A DNA stretch of 64,000 bases from [Phormidium] sp. LEGE 05292. Its GTDB lineage: Bacteria > Cyanobacteriota > Cyanobacteriia > Cyanobacteriales > Aerosakkonemataceae. Location of the stretch: assembly GCF_015207735.1 (NCBI RefSeq), contig NZ_JADEWG010000014.1, positions 1 to 64,000 of the forward strand, given 5' to 3'. A program made the translations under genes and the position numbers. The notes under the pieces are model-generated. The model did no database searches. It was not told the origin of the DNA and saw nothing but the letters and a program-made list of their open reading frames with translations. Each line of letters begins with the position of its first letter. Position 1 is the first letter of the stretch. This document shows, piece by piece, positions 35,458 through 43,832 of the stretch.

Positions 35458-36756
35458 TCATATAAAAAAGATAAATTTGATTTGTAATTGCCAATCTTTG
35501 TCTTGTCGCAAAAGTTGAATTTCTCGGATAAATTCTCGGAAATAAAATCTGCGCTCTGATTCAGATAAGTCTTGCCAAAATTGAGGAATAGATACAGCTT
35601 GGGCTGTTTCGCGCAAATTTACTGGTGGCAATTCTGCTAATTTTGATTGAAGTTTGGCAATTTCTGTGCGGAGTTTGTAGGCGCGAATTTGGGAGGTTTC
35701 TTGGTCTAAAATTCCTTGTTGAATTAAGTTAGGTAGTTGGGTGAGTATTTGCTGCTTTTGCGCGATCGCACCTCCCAAATTTTTCTTCATTTCTCCCATG
35801 TCTGGTAGTTGCATTTGAGCCACTGCTTGCGGCAAATTTTGGCAGATAAGTTGAATAGTTTGATCTAATATTTCCTGATACGAAATTGCTCGACATTTAG
35901 GGAATTTAGGACAGTTAATTGGGCGTAAATAAAGATATTCTTTGTCTGTTCTGGGTGTGGTAACTCTGGCAATATTCATTGGCGATCGACATTCGCCACA
36001 AACAACTAATCCGGCTAAGGAACGAGGTGCACTAGCGGTACGGGGAGACATTCGTTGATTGCGGCGTAAAAGGCGATCAATTTGTGCTGCTTCTTCTCTA
36101 GAAATTATCCCAACATGAGTATCAGAAATAATTTGATTATTTTTATAAGCTAAATCGCCCCGATAAACTGGGTTAATTAACCAACGTTTTCCGGTAGATA
36201 CTGATATTTTTTTCCCATATTTCTTGGCTAAGTAACGAACTGCTCCTCGCAAAGAACCAAAGAGTAAAAATTGGTCAAAAAAGTAGCGAACTACAGGGGA
36301 AGAAGCTTTATCTATGATATATTTATCTTTACCTCGGCGATAACCATAAGGTGCTTTTCCGGGGGGAGGTAAGGCTTTTAACCGATTGCGGGCGTGTCCT
36401 TGTTTTAAGCGGCGGCTGCGTTGGTTATTTTGAATTTCTTGTAATAGTTTGAGCAAGTCTATTGTGCTGTTTTGCGAAATAGAAGAATCTTTTTCTGCGA
36501 TAATCAATTTAATGCCTAGAGATTCGATTTCTTGCAGGCGATCGCATACTTCCTGTACAGAATCTCCTAACTCTGCTAAACTGCGAATTAGTAAATTTTC
36601 TGGTGGTTCAATTTGGCTGTCGGTTAAAAGTTTTTGGAGTTGTTGTCGTTCTCCTAAATCTTGGTAAATTTGCTCTATTTCCGGGGGAAAAATAGATATT
36701 TCCGGTGTTGTTTCCCACAGGGGATCGCTGTAAATGTAAGCAATGCTTTTTACCAT
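35458..36756 (-). CDS. Serine-recombinase-like protein with degenerate catalytic domain
   Basis: A 432-residue protein with the large-serine-recombinase layout. An N-terminal resolvase-like domain spans about 1-130, the Recombinase domain about 135-230 (PPPGKAPYGYRRGKDKYIID), a zinc ribbon follows (VVCGECRSPMNI ... CPKFPKC), and a coiled-coil lies near 300-360. The N-terminus reads AYIYSDPLWE where an active enzyme has YxRxS, so the catalytic Arg is missing and the Ser is displaced. Catalysis is therefore doubtful. Only the dimer-helix remnant (IRSLAELGDSVQEVCDRL) is recognisable. The start is the ATG at 36756; a TTG 30 bp earlier is less likely. No att-like repeats or other mobile genes flank it. 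It may be a conserved cyanobacterial DNA-binding protein derived from a recombinase. Confidence 0.8.
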   Translation of the reverse strand: MVKSIAYIYSDPLWETTPEISIFPPEIEQIYQDLGERQQLQKLLTDSQIEPPENLLIRSLAELGDSVQEVCDRLQEIESLGIKLIIAEKDSSISQNSTIDLLKLLQEIQNNQRSRRLKQGHARNRLKALPPPGKAPYGYRRGKDKYIIDKASSPVVRYFFDQFLLFGSLRGAVRYLAKKYGKKISVSTGKRWLINPVYRGDLAYKNNQIISDTHVGIISREEAAQIDRLLRRNQRMSPRTASAPRSLAGLVVCGECRSPMNIARVTTPRTDKEYLYLRPINCPKFPKCRAISYQEILDQTIQLICQNLPQAVAQMQLPDMGEMKKNLGGAIAQKQQILTQLPNLIQQGILDQETSQIRAYKLRTEIAKLQSKLAELPPVNLRETAQAVSIPQFWQDLSESERRFYFREFIREIQLLRQDKDWQLQIKFIFFI

Positions 36757-36916
36757 TAGCCGATCGGTTTCTAATAGATGAAACAAAGAGTTTATCTGGA
36801 AATCAGAATAAAAGTAATCTTTTAAAATGTTAATTTGGCTACCACCACAAGCAAAATTAGGGTAACAAAAATCTTGGTTTTCTGTTCCCTTTCCTCACCG
36901 ATAGACGTTAATTTAT

Positions 36917-37279
36917 TCAAACCTGACTCAACTCAATAATGTTACCATCAGGGTCTTGAGTAAATAGGGCTGGACGACCGGAAGCACTGACTTGAAAAGG
37001 GCAATTATAAGAGATCAATTGCTGTTTAGCAGCGTCTAAGTCAGTAACAGAAAAAGCTAAATGGCGATTGCGTCCCCACTTTTGGGAATCTACCATATCT
37101 GGGACTATTTTATCAGTAACAATTAGGTGAATTTGGAAGTTCCCAATTTCATACCATGCACCGGGGAATTTTAGCGATCGCTCTACTTTAGATAATCCCA
37201 TTATCTTCCCATAGAAATGTTCAGATTGTTCTAGGTTAGCAACGAGAATAGCTGCGTGAAGGCTTTGGGTAATCTGCAT
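36917..37279 (-). CDS. VOC-superfamily (glyoxalase/bleomycin-resistance-like) protein
   Basis: A 120-residue single-module vicinal-oxygen-chelate protein. It has beta-alpha-beta-beta-beta repeats with LHAAILVANLEQSEHFYGKI at the start, RHLAFSVTDLDAAKQQL in the middle and FTQDPDGNIIELSQV at the end. His near 8, His near 73 and Glu near 116 are plausible metal ligands. The family includes glyoxalase I, dioxygenases and resistance proteins. The true reaction is not predictable. Confidence 0.85.
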   Translation of the reverse strand: MQITQSLHAAILVANLEQSEHFYGKIMGLSKVERSLKFPGAWYEIGNFQIHLIVTDKIVPDMVDSQKWGRNRHLAFSVTDLDAAKQQLISYNCPFQVSASGRPALFTQDPDGNIIELSQV

Positions 37280-37662
37280 GATTGCTCAAATTATACTAAG
37301 TAATGGGAAATAATTTATTGTGAAATACAAAATATGGAATAATATTAATTTATCATCATTGGTGCCAGTTGGGGTATCTACAAAAAGAGGTGTTTGAGAA
37401 CATAGATGATACAAGATAAGCAAGTGTTTGTCGGTTTGAGCCACAGGTGCAGGATATCTGTATTATGAGTATATTCTGAATCAATATATTAAGAAAAATT
37501 AGATGCTCCCTTAAAAGGTGAGTTGATGTGAAAGTAATTAGCTACAATATAAAACTGACGATGAATTTATTCTGGAATTGGTGCTACATTACTAAAGAGC
37601 GCGTGAACCGATACAATTCTAATGGGTGCGAATGATTAACTTTAATCGAGAAAGGTGTAATT
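37280..37662. other. Divergent intergenic region before the GTPase cluster
   Basis: These 383 bp contain no convincing gene, hairpin or long repeat. They are AT-rich around 37285-37350 and 37480-37560. The downstream gene has an AAGGTG ribosome binding site. The promoter of the 37.6-43.6 kb gene cluster should lie here. Confidence 0.5.
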
Positions 37663-38280
37663 ATGTCAGAAATTAGCAAGGAGGAAATGCGGGAAAGACT
37701 GGGAAACATTGACCAGATCCGCGACATTATTTTTGGCCCTCAGTTGCGAGAATATGATAATCGCTTTGAGAAGATAGAATCGGACATTTCTCTGTTACAG
37801 CAAGAAATGCGCGATCGTATCGATCAGGTAAAGACAGTTGTATCTACAGAACTACGTTCAGCATTTGATTCTTTAGAGAAAAAGCTCAGGTCTATTAGCT
37901 TAAGTTATCAAGAGGAAATTAGCGATTTACGACAACAAGTCGATCGGGTAAATAAAAAATTTACTAATGCTGTAGAAGCACTGGATCAAAATGTTGACAA
38001 CCAGACTAATTCAATTCGCAAAGAACTAACAGAAAGTAGAACGAAACTACAAGAAGATGTTCGGACTTTGAGAATTCAAGTTTTTGAAGAATTAGAGCGG
38101 CGTTTATCATCAATGAGAGATACGAAAGTCTCTAAAGATGATGTAGCAGAAATTATGTTTGAATTGGGAATGCGACTGAAAGGAAATGAGTTTGTTCCGC
38201 AATTAAAACAAGCTGTAACTGTAGAAGATGATGTTTACACGGATATCCCGATTATAGAAGAAAGCAAAAAATGGGAATAG
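37663..38280 (+). CDS. Coiled-coil protein, first gene of the GTPase cluster
   Basis: A 205-residue protein with no signal peptide or membrane helix. From about 25 to 160 it is a nearly continuous coiled coil with heptad hydrophobics and many Glu, Arg, Lys and Gln (RFEKIESDISLLQQEMRDRI). The C-terminal 45 residues are a short globular or linker segment ending in IIEESKKWE. I do not recognise a family. It begins a same-strand cluster with the OmpA-BON protein and small GTPase. An effector or adaptor role in that system is a guess. Confidence 0.75.
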   Translation: MSEISKEEMRERLGNIDQIRDIIFGPQLREYDNRFEKIESDISLLQQEMRDRIDQVKTVVSTELRSAFDSLEKKLRSISLSYQEEISDLRQQVDRVNKKFTNAVEALDQNVDNQTNSIRKELTESRTKLQEDVRTLRIQVFEELERRLSSMRDTKVSKDDVAEIMFELGMRLKGNEFVPQLKQAVTVEDDVYTDIPIIEESKKWE

Positions 38281-38292
38281 TCTAAAACTCAC

Positions 38293-38324
38293 GAGTTGAA
38301 AGCTTAAAGATAAGTTTTCAACTC
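38293..38324 (+). other. Hairpin between the coiled-coil and OmpA-family genes
   Basis: GAGTTGAAA (38293-38301) pairs with TTTCAACTC (38316-38324). No T-run follows, so it is more likely an attenuator or mRNA-processing structure than a strong terminator. Confidence 0.45.
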
Positions 38325-38368
38325 CCTACTTCGAGTACTCTAAGAGCTAGAATCAGGGGTTATTACTT

Positions 38369-40837
38369 ATGAGCTTATTTCAAGAAAATCCAGCTGAAAT
38401 TAATCAGCTGGAATCTTTTAATTCTCAGCCTAATCACCTTAACCAAGAAACAGAAGTTGAGGTAGCAAAGCTAGTCAACTTATTAGTTGACTTACAAATT
38501 ATTAGACAAGATAAATATAGTAATGAGTTAATTCCTGATAGTAGCGAAACGTTAAATGTAAGCTCAGAAAGTACCCAACAGGATATAGAAGTAGATAATG
38601 CAGAGGGAGAAAAAGAAAACCAGGAAGATTTACCAACTGCTACCCCAGCAGCTACCGAAAAACCAACCGAGCAATTAAACTCACCTCCAGAAGTTCAGAA
38701 TGAATTAGAAGTATCGAAACCTTCTGAATCATTGCTGGAATATTATGATGAAAATGTAGAAGAATTATACGATGCTTATAAACGTTTGCAAGTTCTATTA
38801 TTAGAACCAGAGTTAGCTGAAATACAAGCTTTAATTAGCAACTTTGCCCAAAAAATTGCTAATTTTGAGCAGCAAATTTATCACCCAGAGCAATTAATTA
38901 ATTTACTTTTACCGATCGTCGATAAATTAATTCAAGCTAAAACCCAGGAAGATAAAGACAGCATAGCTGCTGCTATTGCAGCAGCAATTCCATCAGCAAT
39001 CTCTCTCGAAGTTCGCCAAGAACCGCAGAAAATAGCACTAGCAATTGCACCGGAAATAGCAGTAGCGATTAAGGAGCAAATCAAGCTAGATCCAGCAACA
39101 ATGATTGAGGCTCTTACCCCAATTATCGATCGGGTAATTGAGAATAAAAGAGAAGAAGATAAAGAAGCTTTAATTGCAGCGATCGCACCTTTACTTCCGC
39201 CAGCAATTTCGCAACAAATTCGCAAACATCCCCAAGAAATTGCTCAAGCGATCGCACCTGAATTAGCAGAAGCAATTAAAGAACAAAATAAAATAGATGA
39301 AAATGCTATTTCCAAAGCATTAGCATCAGAAATGGGAAAAGCGATTAAAGAACAAATAGTAATTGAACGAGATGCGATGGTAGATGCTCTCTACCCTGTG
39401 ATTGGGAGTACTATTAGCAAATACATGGCGGATGCGATTCGTTCGATTAATGAAAAAATTGAGAACACTTTCAGCTTTGAAGGAATAAATCGCAAAATTC
39501 GCGCCAAAATCCAGGGAGTTTCAGAAGCAGAACTAATTCTTAAAGAAGCTATTCCTTTTACGGTTCGTGCCGTATTTTTAATTCACAAAAGTTCAGGTTT
39601 GTTAATCGCAGAGGTTCAACCAGAGGACAAAGAAAAACTAGAATCAGATATGGTAGCAGGGATGCTCACAGCTATTCGCAGCTTTGTCAATGATTGTATT
39701 GCTCGATCGGGAGATGTTTCCGAAATTGATGCGATCGACTATGGCAATTCTAAAATTGTTTTAGAAGTAGCAGGATATTGTTACTTATCAGTGGTAACTC
39801 AAGGGAAAACTCCTCAATGGTACATCCGCCAAATGCAGCAAACTCTCTACAATATTGTGCAAATTGCTGGTAATGAAATCGAAACTTTTGCCGGAGATCC
39901 TGATATTATTCCTGAAAAAGTTCACGAGCTTTTAGGAACATTAATTAAAATCGGCAAACCTGCTGCAAAACGTCAAGGTTTTCGACTTCCTGGACTGTTA
40001 GTTGTTGCTTCTTTACTGCTGGGTGTAATTATCTTACCTTGGGGATTCTGGCAATATCGTCAAGACATAGATCGCCGTTTAGAAAAAGATGTAACTCAAG
40101 CTTTAACATCAACTCCAGAATTAGCTGTTTATCGTTTAGAAGCGCGTGTTAGTGATGGTAAATTGCAGCTTTTGGGAAATTTACCAAATCAATATCTCCG
40201 TACAAAAGCTGAAGAAATAGCCAAAAAAATTGCCCCAAATCAGTTGTTAGAAAACAAAATTATAGCAGTGGAAGTACCGCCGAATCCTGTGGATATAGCG
40301 TCGGAAATCAAACGAGTAACTTCTACTTTGAATAAAATCAATGGAATTACCGTTTATTCCTTATACTCAAATGGTAAAGTGTTCGTTAAAGGAACGGTAT
40401 CTCAGATTGAAGATGGGGAAAAAATTACTCAAGCATTTAAGCAAATTCCGGGGGTGAAAACTGTTACTAATACGGTGCAAATTCAACCGCAAGCGATCGC
40501 TACCCGGATTTATTTTGACTCAGGCTCAGCAGAGTTAAAAGCAATAAATCAAAACAAAATTTTGCAAATAAAAGCATTTTTAAACGAGTATCCAAACTTG
40601 TCTTTGAGAATTATGGGTTATAGCGATCCTATAGGTTCTCTGGATACCAACCTGAAGTTAGCACAATCTCGTGCAGAAACAATTAAAAATGCTTTAATTA
40701 CTCAAGGAATCGATCCAAAAAGATTGCAAGCTCTAGCAGCACCTACGCCTCCTCTAGGTGTAGATTCTCAAAAACCATTATGGTTAGCTAGATGCGTTGA
40801 ATTTCAACCTGTGGTGTCGAAGGAAATCAATAAATAA
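38369..40837 (+). CDS. Membrane protein: longin/roadblock-like region, TM, BON repeats, OmpA domain
   Basis: An 822-residue protein. Residues 1-130 are acidic and low complexity. Residues 130-370 are helical repeats with alternating QEIAxAIAPELAxAIKEQ-like units. Residues 380-520 (AVFLIHKSSGLLIAEVQPED, then a region with AIRSFVNDCIAR and YGNSKIVLEVAG) resemble longin/roadblock-type modules that bind small GTPases. A membrane helix follows near 540-558. Two BON-like domains lie at about 570-705. The OmpA C-terminal peptidoglycan-binding domain (IYFDSGSAELK, GYSDPIGS) lies at 710-815. The plan spans cytoplasm, membrane and cell wall. A Ras-like GTPase gene follows after 2 bp, so the cytoplasmic module is probably its partner. 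The longin/roadblock call is by eye and moderate. Confidence 0.8.
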   Translation: MSLFQENPAEINQLESFNSQPNHLNQETEVEVAKLVNLLVDLQIIRQDKYSNELIPDSSETLNVSSESTQQDIEVDNAEGEKENQEDLPTATPAATEKPTEQLNSPPEVQNELEVSKPSESLLEYYDENVEELYDAYKRLQVLLLEPELAEIQALISNFAQKIANFEQQIYHPEQLINLLLPIVDKLIQAKTQEDKDSIAAAIAAAIPSAISLEVRQEPQKIALAIAPEIAVAIKEQIKLDPATMIEALTPIIDRVIENKREEDKEALIAAIAPLLPPAISQQIRKHPQEIAQAIAPELAEAIKEQNKIDENAISKALASEMGKAIKEQIVIERDAMVDALYPVIGSTISKYMADAIRSINEKIENTFSFEGINRKIRAKIQGVSEAELILKEAIPFTVRAVFLIHKSSGLLIAEVQPEDKEKLESDMVAGMLTAIRSFVNDCIARSGDVSEIDAIDYGNSKIVLEVAGYCYLSVVTQGKTPQWYIRQMQQTLYNIVQIAGNEIETFAGDPDIIPEKVHELLGTLIKIGKPAAKRQGFRLPGLLVVASLLLGVIILPWGFWQYRQDIDRRLEKDVTQALTSTPELAVYRLEARVSDGKLQLLGNLPNQYLRTKAEEIAKKIAPNQLLENKIIAVEVPPNPVDIASEIKRVTSTLNKINGITVYSLYSNGKVFVKGTVSQIEDGEKITQAFKQIPGVKTVTNTVQIQPQAIATRIYFDSGSAELKAINQNKILQIKAFLNEYPNLSLRIMGYSDPIGSLDTNLKLAQSRAETIKNALITQGIDPKRLQALAAPTPPLGVDSQKPLWLARCVEFQPVVSKEINK

Positions 40838-40839
40838 GT

Positions 40840-41373
40840 ATGTCTACAATCTCGAAAAAAATTTGTTTAGTGGGTGATTTTGGGGTAGGGAAAACTAGTC
40901 TGATTAGGCGGTTTGTCGAACGTGAATTTAGCGATCAATATCTTTCAACTGTAGGAGTAAAAATTTCGCGAAAAACTATTGAATTACCACAAAAAATAGA
41001 GCAGAAATTTGAAAAGTTACAATTGATGATTTGGGATTTAGAAGGTCATACTAAATTTAAGGCGATCGCACCATCCTATCTCCAAGGAGGTAGCGGCGCG
41101 ATTATAGTTGCAGACGTTACCCGCCAAGAAACGATCGATCGTTTAGAAGAACATTTAAACCTATTTTTATCAATTAATCCTAAAGGATTTATTATCATTG
41201 CTTTTAATAAATCAGACTTATTTGATGAGGAAAAAATGGAGAAATTACTTACTACTTATGACTTTAGCCAGCAGGCGCAAGTTTTATCCAGTTATGCCAC
41301 TTCTGCAAAAACAGGTAAAGATGTCGATATCATCTTTGAACAACTAGCTTACAAAATAGTTTTTCCCGAATAA
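40840..41373 (+). CDS. Rab/Ras-like small GTPase
   Basis: A 177-residue single-domain GTPase. G1 is GDFGVGKTS (12-20), switch I has YLSTVGVKI, G3 is DLEGH in WDLEGHTKF (DxxG with Glu-Gly-His where eukaryotic Rabs have TAGQ), G4 is NKSD and G5 TSAKTG. There is no C-terminal Cys box, so it is not prenylated. The start follows the OmpA-BON gene stop by only 2 bp, which strongly suggests co-translation and function with that protein. The His at the Gln position of switch II may alter GTP hydrolysis. Bacterial Rab-like GTPases of this type are scattered in cyanobacteria, and the signal they carry is unknown. Confidence 0.88.
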   Translation: MSTISKKICLVGDFGVGKTSLIRRFVEREFSDQYLSTVGVKISRKTIELPQKIEQKFEKLQLMIWDLEGHTKFKAIAPSYLQGGSGAIIVADVTRQETIDRLEEHLNLFLSINPKGFIIIAFNKSDLFDEEKMEKLLTTYDFSQQAQVLSSYATSAKTGKDVDIIFEQLAYKIVFPE

Positions 41374-41447
41374 ACTATTTACTAATTTAACAAAGAAAAA
41401 ATGGTTGCCTTAGCTTTATGAGGGAATAATTATTCAGGAATTTTACT

Positions 41448-43412
41448 ATGAAACGATCAAAAATTGAGCAAATTTTTAAACAAAAGCTGACTTCTATAGA
41501 GTATTTAGTGATAAATGATACTTTTAAAGTAGTCGAAATATCATCGGGAGTGCAAAACTTTACTGAATTTTCTTCAGAAGCAATATTGAATAAAGATGTA
41601 AATGAAGTTTTTCCCGAATTAGTGGGAGTAGAATACATACTTACGGAAATTTTACAAGGCGATCGCCAATACTTTGATTATAAAGGTATTGCGCGTTTAA
41701 CTGCTTCTAATTCTACTTTATACCTCGATATTTATATTATTAAAGACGATGAAATTATGAGTAATCAATTACTCATAATCTTAGAAGATGTCACAGAAAA
41801 AATGCTCCTAGAGCAAACGTTGATTCAAAGAAACAATGAATTAGAACTGTTATTTAGTAGGCTATCCGCTTCTAATCAATACATCGATAAAATTATCGGT
41901 TCAATGGCAGATGCTTTAGTAGTGACTAACCAAGCAGGAAAGATTAAAACTATAAATAAAGCAGCTGAGAAGTTATTTGAATATAGTGAAAACGATTTAA
42001 TTAACCAACATATATCAACGATAATTAGTGATAATCAAGACCAAGTAAAAATAATTTCCGAAAAACTCATATCTACTGGAGAATCTTTAGCAGATATAGA
42101 ATTAATTTGTAAAACTAAAACGGGTCAACCAATTAACGTCGCCTTTTCCTGCTCTAATATTCCTACAGAAATCCCTGGAATTAAAGATTATTTATATATT
42201 GGTAGAGATATTACCGACAAACAAAAAATTGAACAGGAAAGAAAGCGTGTAGAAAAGCGTTTGTTTGCCCAGTACTTCATCAGTCGTGTTCTGTCAAATT
42301 CAGTCACTCTTAAGCAAGCATTACCAAAAATTTTCCTCTCAATATGTGAAAGTTTAAGTTGGGATATAGGCGAATTTTGGATGCCTGAAATAAACAATGA
42401 AAATTGTTATTTGAAATGTTTAGATATTTGGTTTAAACCATACTTAAAAATTCCTGAATTTATTGAAGTAAGTAAGCAAACAGTTTTTCAATTAGGTGAG
42501 GGTTTACCCGGAAAAGTTTGGCAAACAGGTACTCCTCAATGGAGCAGCGATCTAATTAACGATCGTAACTTTGTGCGATCGCAAGTTGCTGCTAATGCTG
42601 GAATAGCCAGTGCTTTTGCATTTCCTATCCAGTATGAAAATGAAATTTTAGGAGTCATGTCTTTTTTTAGCCGCCAGTGGCAAGAATGCGACGAACATTT
42701 ATTACAAACAATGCTAACTATTGGGAATCAAATAGGACAATTTATCCAACGGGAAAGAGCAGAATTGGCGTTGCGCTTTGAACAGGAACAAACCGAACAC
42801 TTGTTGCTGAATATCTTACCGTATAAAATTGCTCAAAGATTAAAACGTCACCCCAGCACTATTGCTGATTATTTTAGTCAAGTTAGCGTGATGTTTGCTG
42901 ATATTGTTGGGTTTACAGAGCTTTCTTCGAGAGTGTCTGCAACGGAACTGGTAGAAATATTAAATGAGATTTTTTCGGAATTCGATCAATTAGCAGAGAA
43001 ACATAATTTGGAAAAAATTAAAACCATCGGCGATGCTTATATGGTGGTAGCAGGGTTGCCAAAAGCACGACCGGATCACGCGGTCGCGATCGCAGAAATG
43101 GCGCTCGATATGCAAGCAACTATTGCACAATATAATGAAGAAACCAACAACTCTTTAAGTATCCGAATTGGCATTAATAGCGGAGATGTAGTTGCTGGTG
43201 TAATTGGGACAAAAAAATTCACTTATGATTTGTGGGGTGATACCGTTAATATTGCTAGCCGCATGGAATCTCATGGATTGCCCGGAAAAATTCAAATAAC
43301 AGAAACAACCTATCAATATTTGCGCGATCGCTACTTATTAGAACCACGCGGCTATATCGAAATCAAAGGTAAAGGAGAAATGCTCACCTATTTCTTAAAA
43401 GGGAGAATTTAA
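41448..43412 (+). CDS. PAS-GAF class III adenylate cyclase
   Basis: A 654-residue signalling enzyme. PAS-like sensor modules lie at about 15-110 and 145-265 (the second is clear: GSMADALVVTNQAGKIKTIN). A GAF domain spans about 275-440. The class III cyclase domain is near 475-645. Metal Asp residues lie in FADIVGFT and IGDAYMV. The substrate-selecting pair is Lys in KTIGDAY and Asp in YDLWGDTVN, the combination for ATP. Asn and Arg transition-state residues are in VNIASRME. It should make cyclic AMP in response to an unidentified small ligand or redox cue. It follows the small GTPase by 74 bp on the same strand. Confidence 0.9.
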   Translation: MKRSKIEQIFKQKLTSIEYLVINDTFKVVEISSGVQNFTEFSSEAILNKDVNEVFPELVGVEYILTEILQGDRQYFDYKGIARLTASNSTLYLDIYIIKDDEIMSNQLLIILEDVTEKMLLEQTLIQRNNELELLFSRLSASNQYIDKIIGSMADALVVTNQAGKIKTINKAAEKLFEYSENDLINQHISTIISDNQDQVKIISEKLISTGESLADIELICKTKTGQPINVAFSCSNIPTEIPGIKDYLYIGRDITDKQKIEQERKRVEKRLFAQYFISRVLSNSVTLKQALPKIFLSICESLSWDIGEFWMPEINNENCYLKCLDIWFKPYLKIPEFIEVSKQTVFQLGEGLPGKVWQTGTPQWSSDLINDRNFVRSQVAANAGIASAFAFPIQYENEILGVMSFFSRQWQECDEHLLQTMLTIGNQIGQFIQRERAELALRFEQEQTEHLLLNILPYKIAQRLKRHPSTIADYFSQVSVMFADIVGFTELSSRVSATELVEILNEIFSEFDQLAEKHNLEKIKTIGDAYMVVAGLPKARPDHAVAIAEMALDMQATIAQYNEETNNSLSIRIGINSGDVVAGVIGTKKFTYDLWGDTVNIASRMESHGLPGKIQITETTYQYLRDRYLLEPRGYIEIKGKGEMLTYFLKGRI

Positions 43413-43413
43413 A

Positions 43414-43611
43414 ATGCCAGAAAATAATCCCCAATTAACCCCTGATGAACTGCAAGAATGGCAAATGAAAATTACTATTGCCAACCTGCATAATATTCTC
43501 TGCCACTGTCGCAATTGTAACCAAGAATGGGTAGCCTCCTCTTACGAAAACTGTAGTTGTGGGAGTACAGATGTTGAACGTATTCTTTGCTGGCAATTTC
43601 CTGACGACTAA
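43414..43611 (+). CDS. Small Cys-rich zinc-ribbon-like protein
   Basis: A 65-residue protein whose ATG follows the cyclase stop codon directly, so it is almost certainly in the same transcript. It contains LCHCRNCNQEW and ENCSCGSTDVERILCW, a CxC-x2-C ... CxC-type set of Cys able to bind zinc. No further family is recognised. It may be a small regulator of the cyclase or an independent protein; only the position supports a link. Confidence 0.7.
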   Translation: MPENNPQLTPDELQEWQMKITIANLHNILCHCRNCNQEWVASSYENCSCGSTDVERILCWQFPDD

Positions 43612-43636
43612 CAATTTAAAATAGTGGCTACCAACT

Positions 43637-43710
43637 AAGCTTGCATCGCATCTAAATTGTATATTTTTGGTGTTAGGCAAAAATATACAATTTAGATGCG
43701 ATGCAAGCTT
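43637..43710. repeat. Perfect 33-bp inverted repeat between convergent genes
   Basis: The left arm 43637-43669 and right arm 43678-43710 are exact reverse complements around an 8-nt loop (GTGTTAGG). Each arm starts with AAGCTTGCATCGCATCTAAA. Such a long perfect stem is unusual for a normal terminator and has no U-run. It lies 25 bp after the Cys-rich gene and 122 bp before the sdhA stop, so it would fold on either transcript. It may be a solo palindromic element. Confidence 0.85.
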
Positions 43711-43832
43711 ATACACTACCGATGTCACTGGACATAATCTAAGAGTTGAATTGGGGGAACTTAGCAAATTTTTGGTATTTAAAAACCAAATTTATCTCCT
43801 AAATTCCCCTGTAAAGAACTGAGGAAAAGAAG

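Noticed and set aside
35458..36756. Integrated element around the recombinase-like gene
   Set aside because: No direct repeats or other mobile-element genes flank it.
36757..36786. TTG start for the recombinase-like gene
   Set aside because: The ATG at 36756 gives the family-like start MVKSIAYIY; the extension is not family-like.
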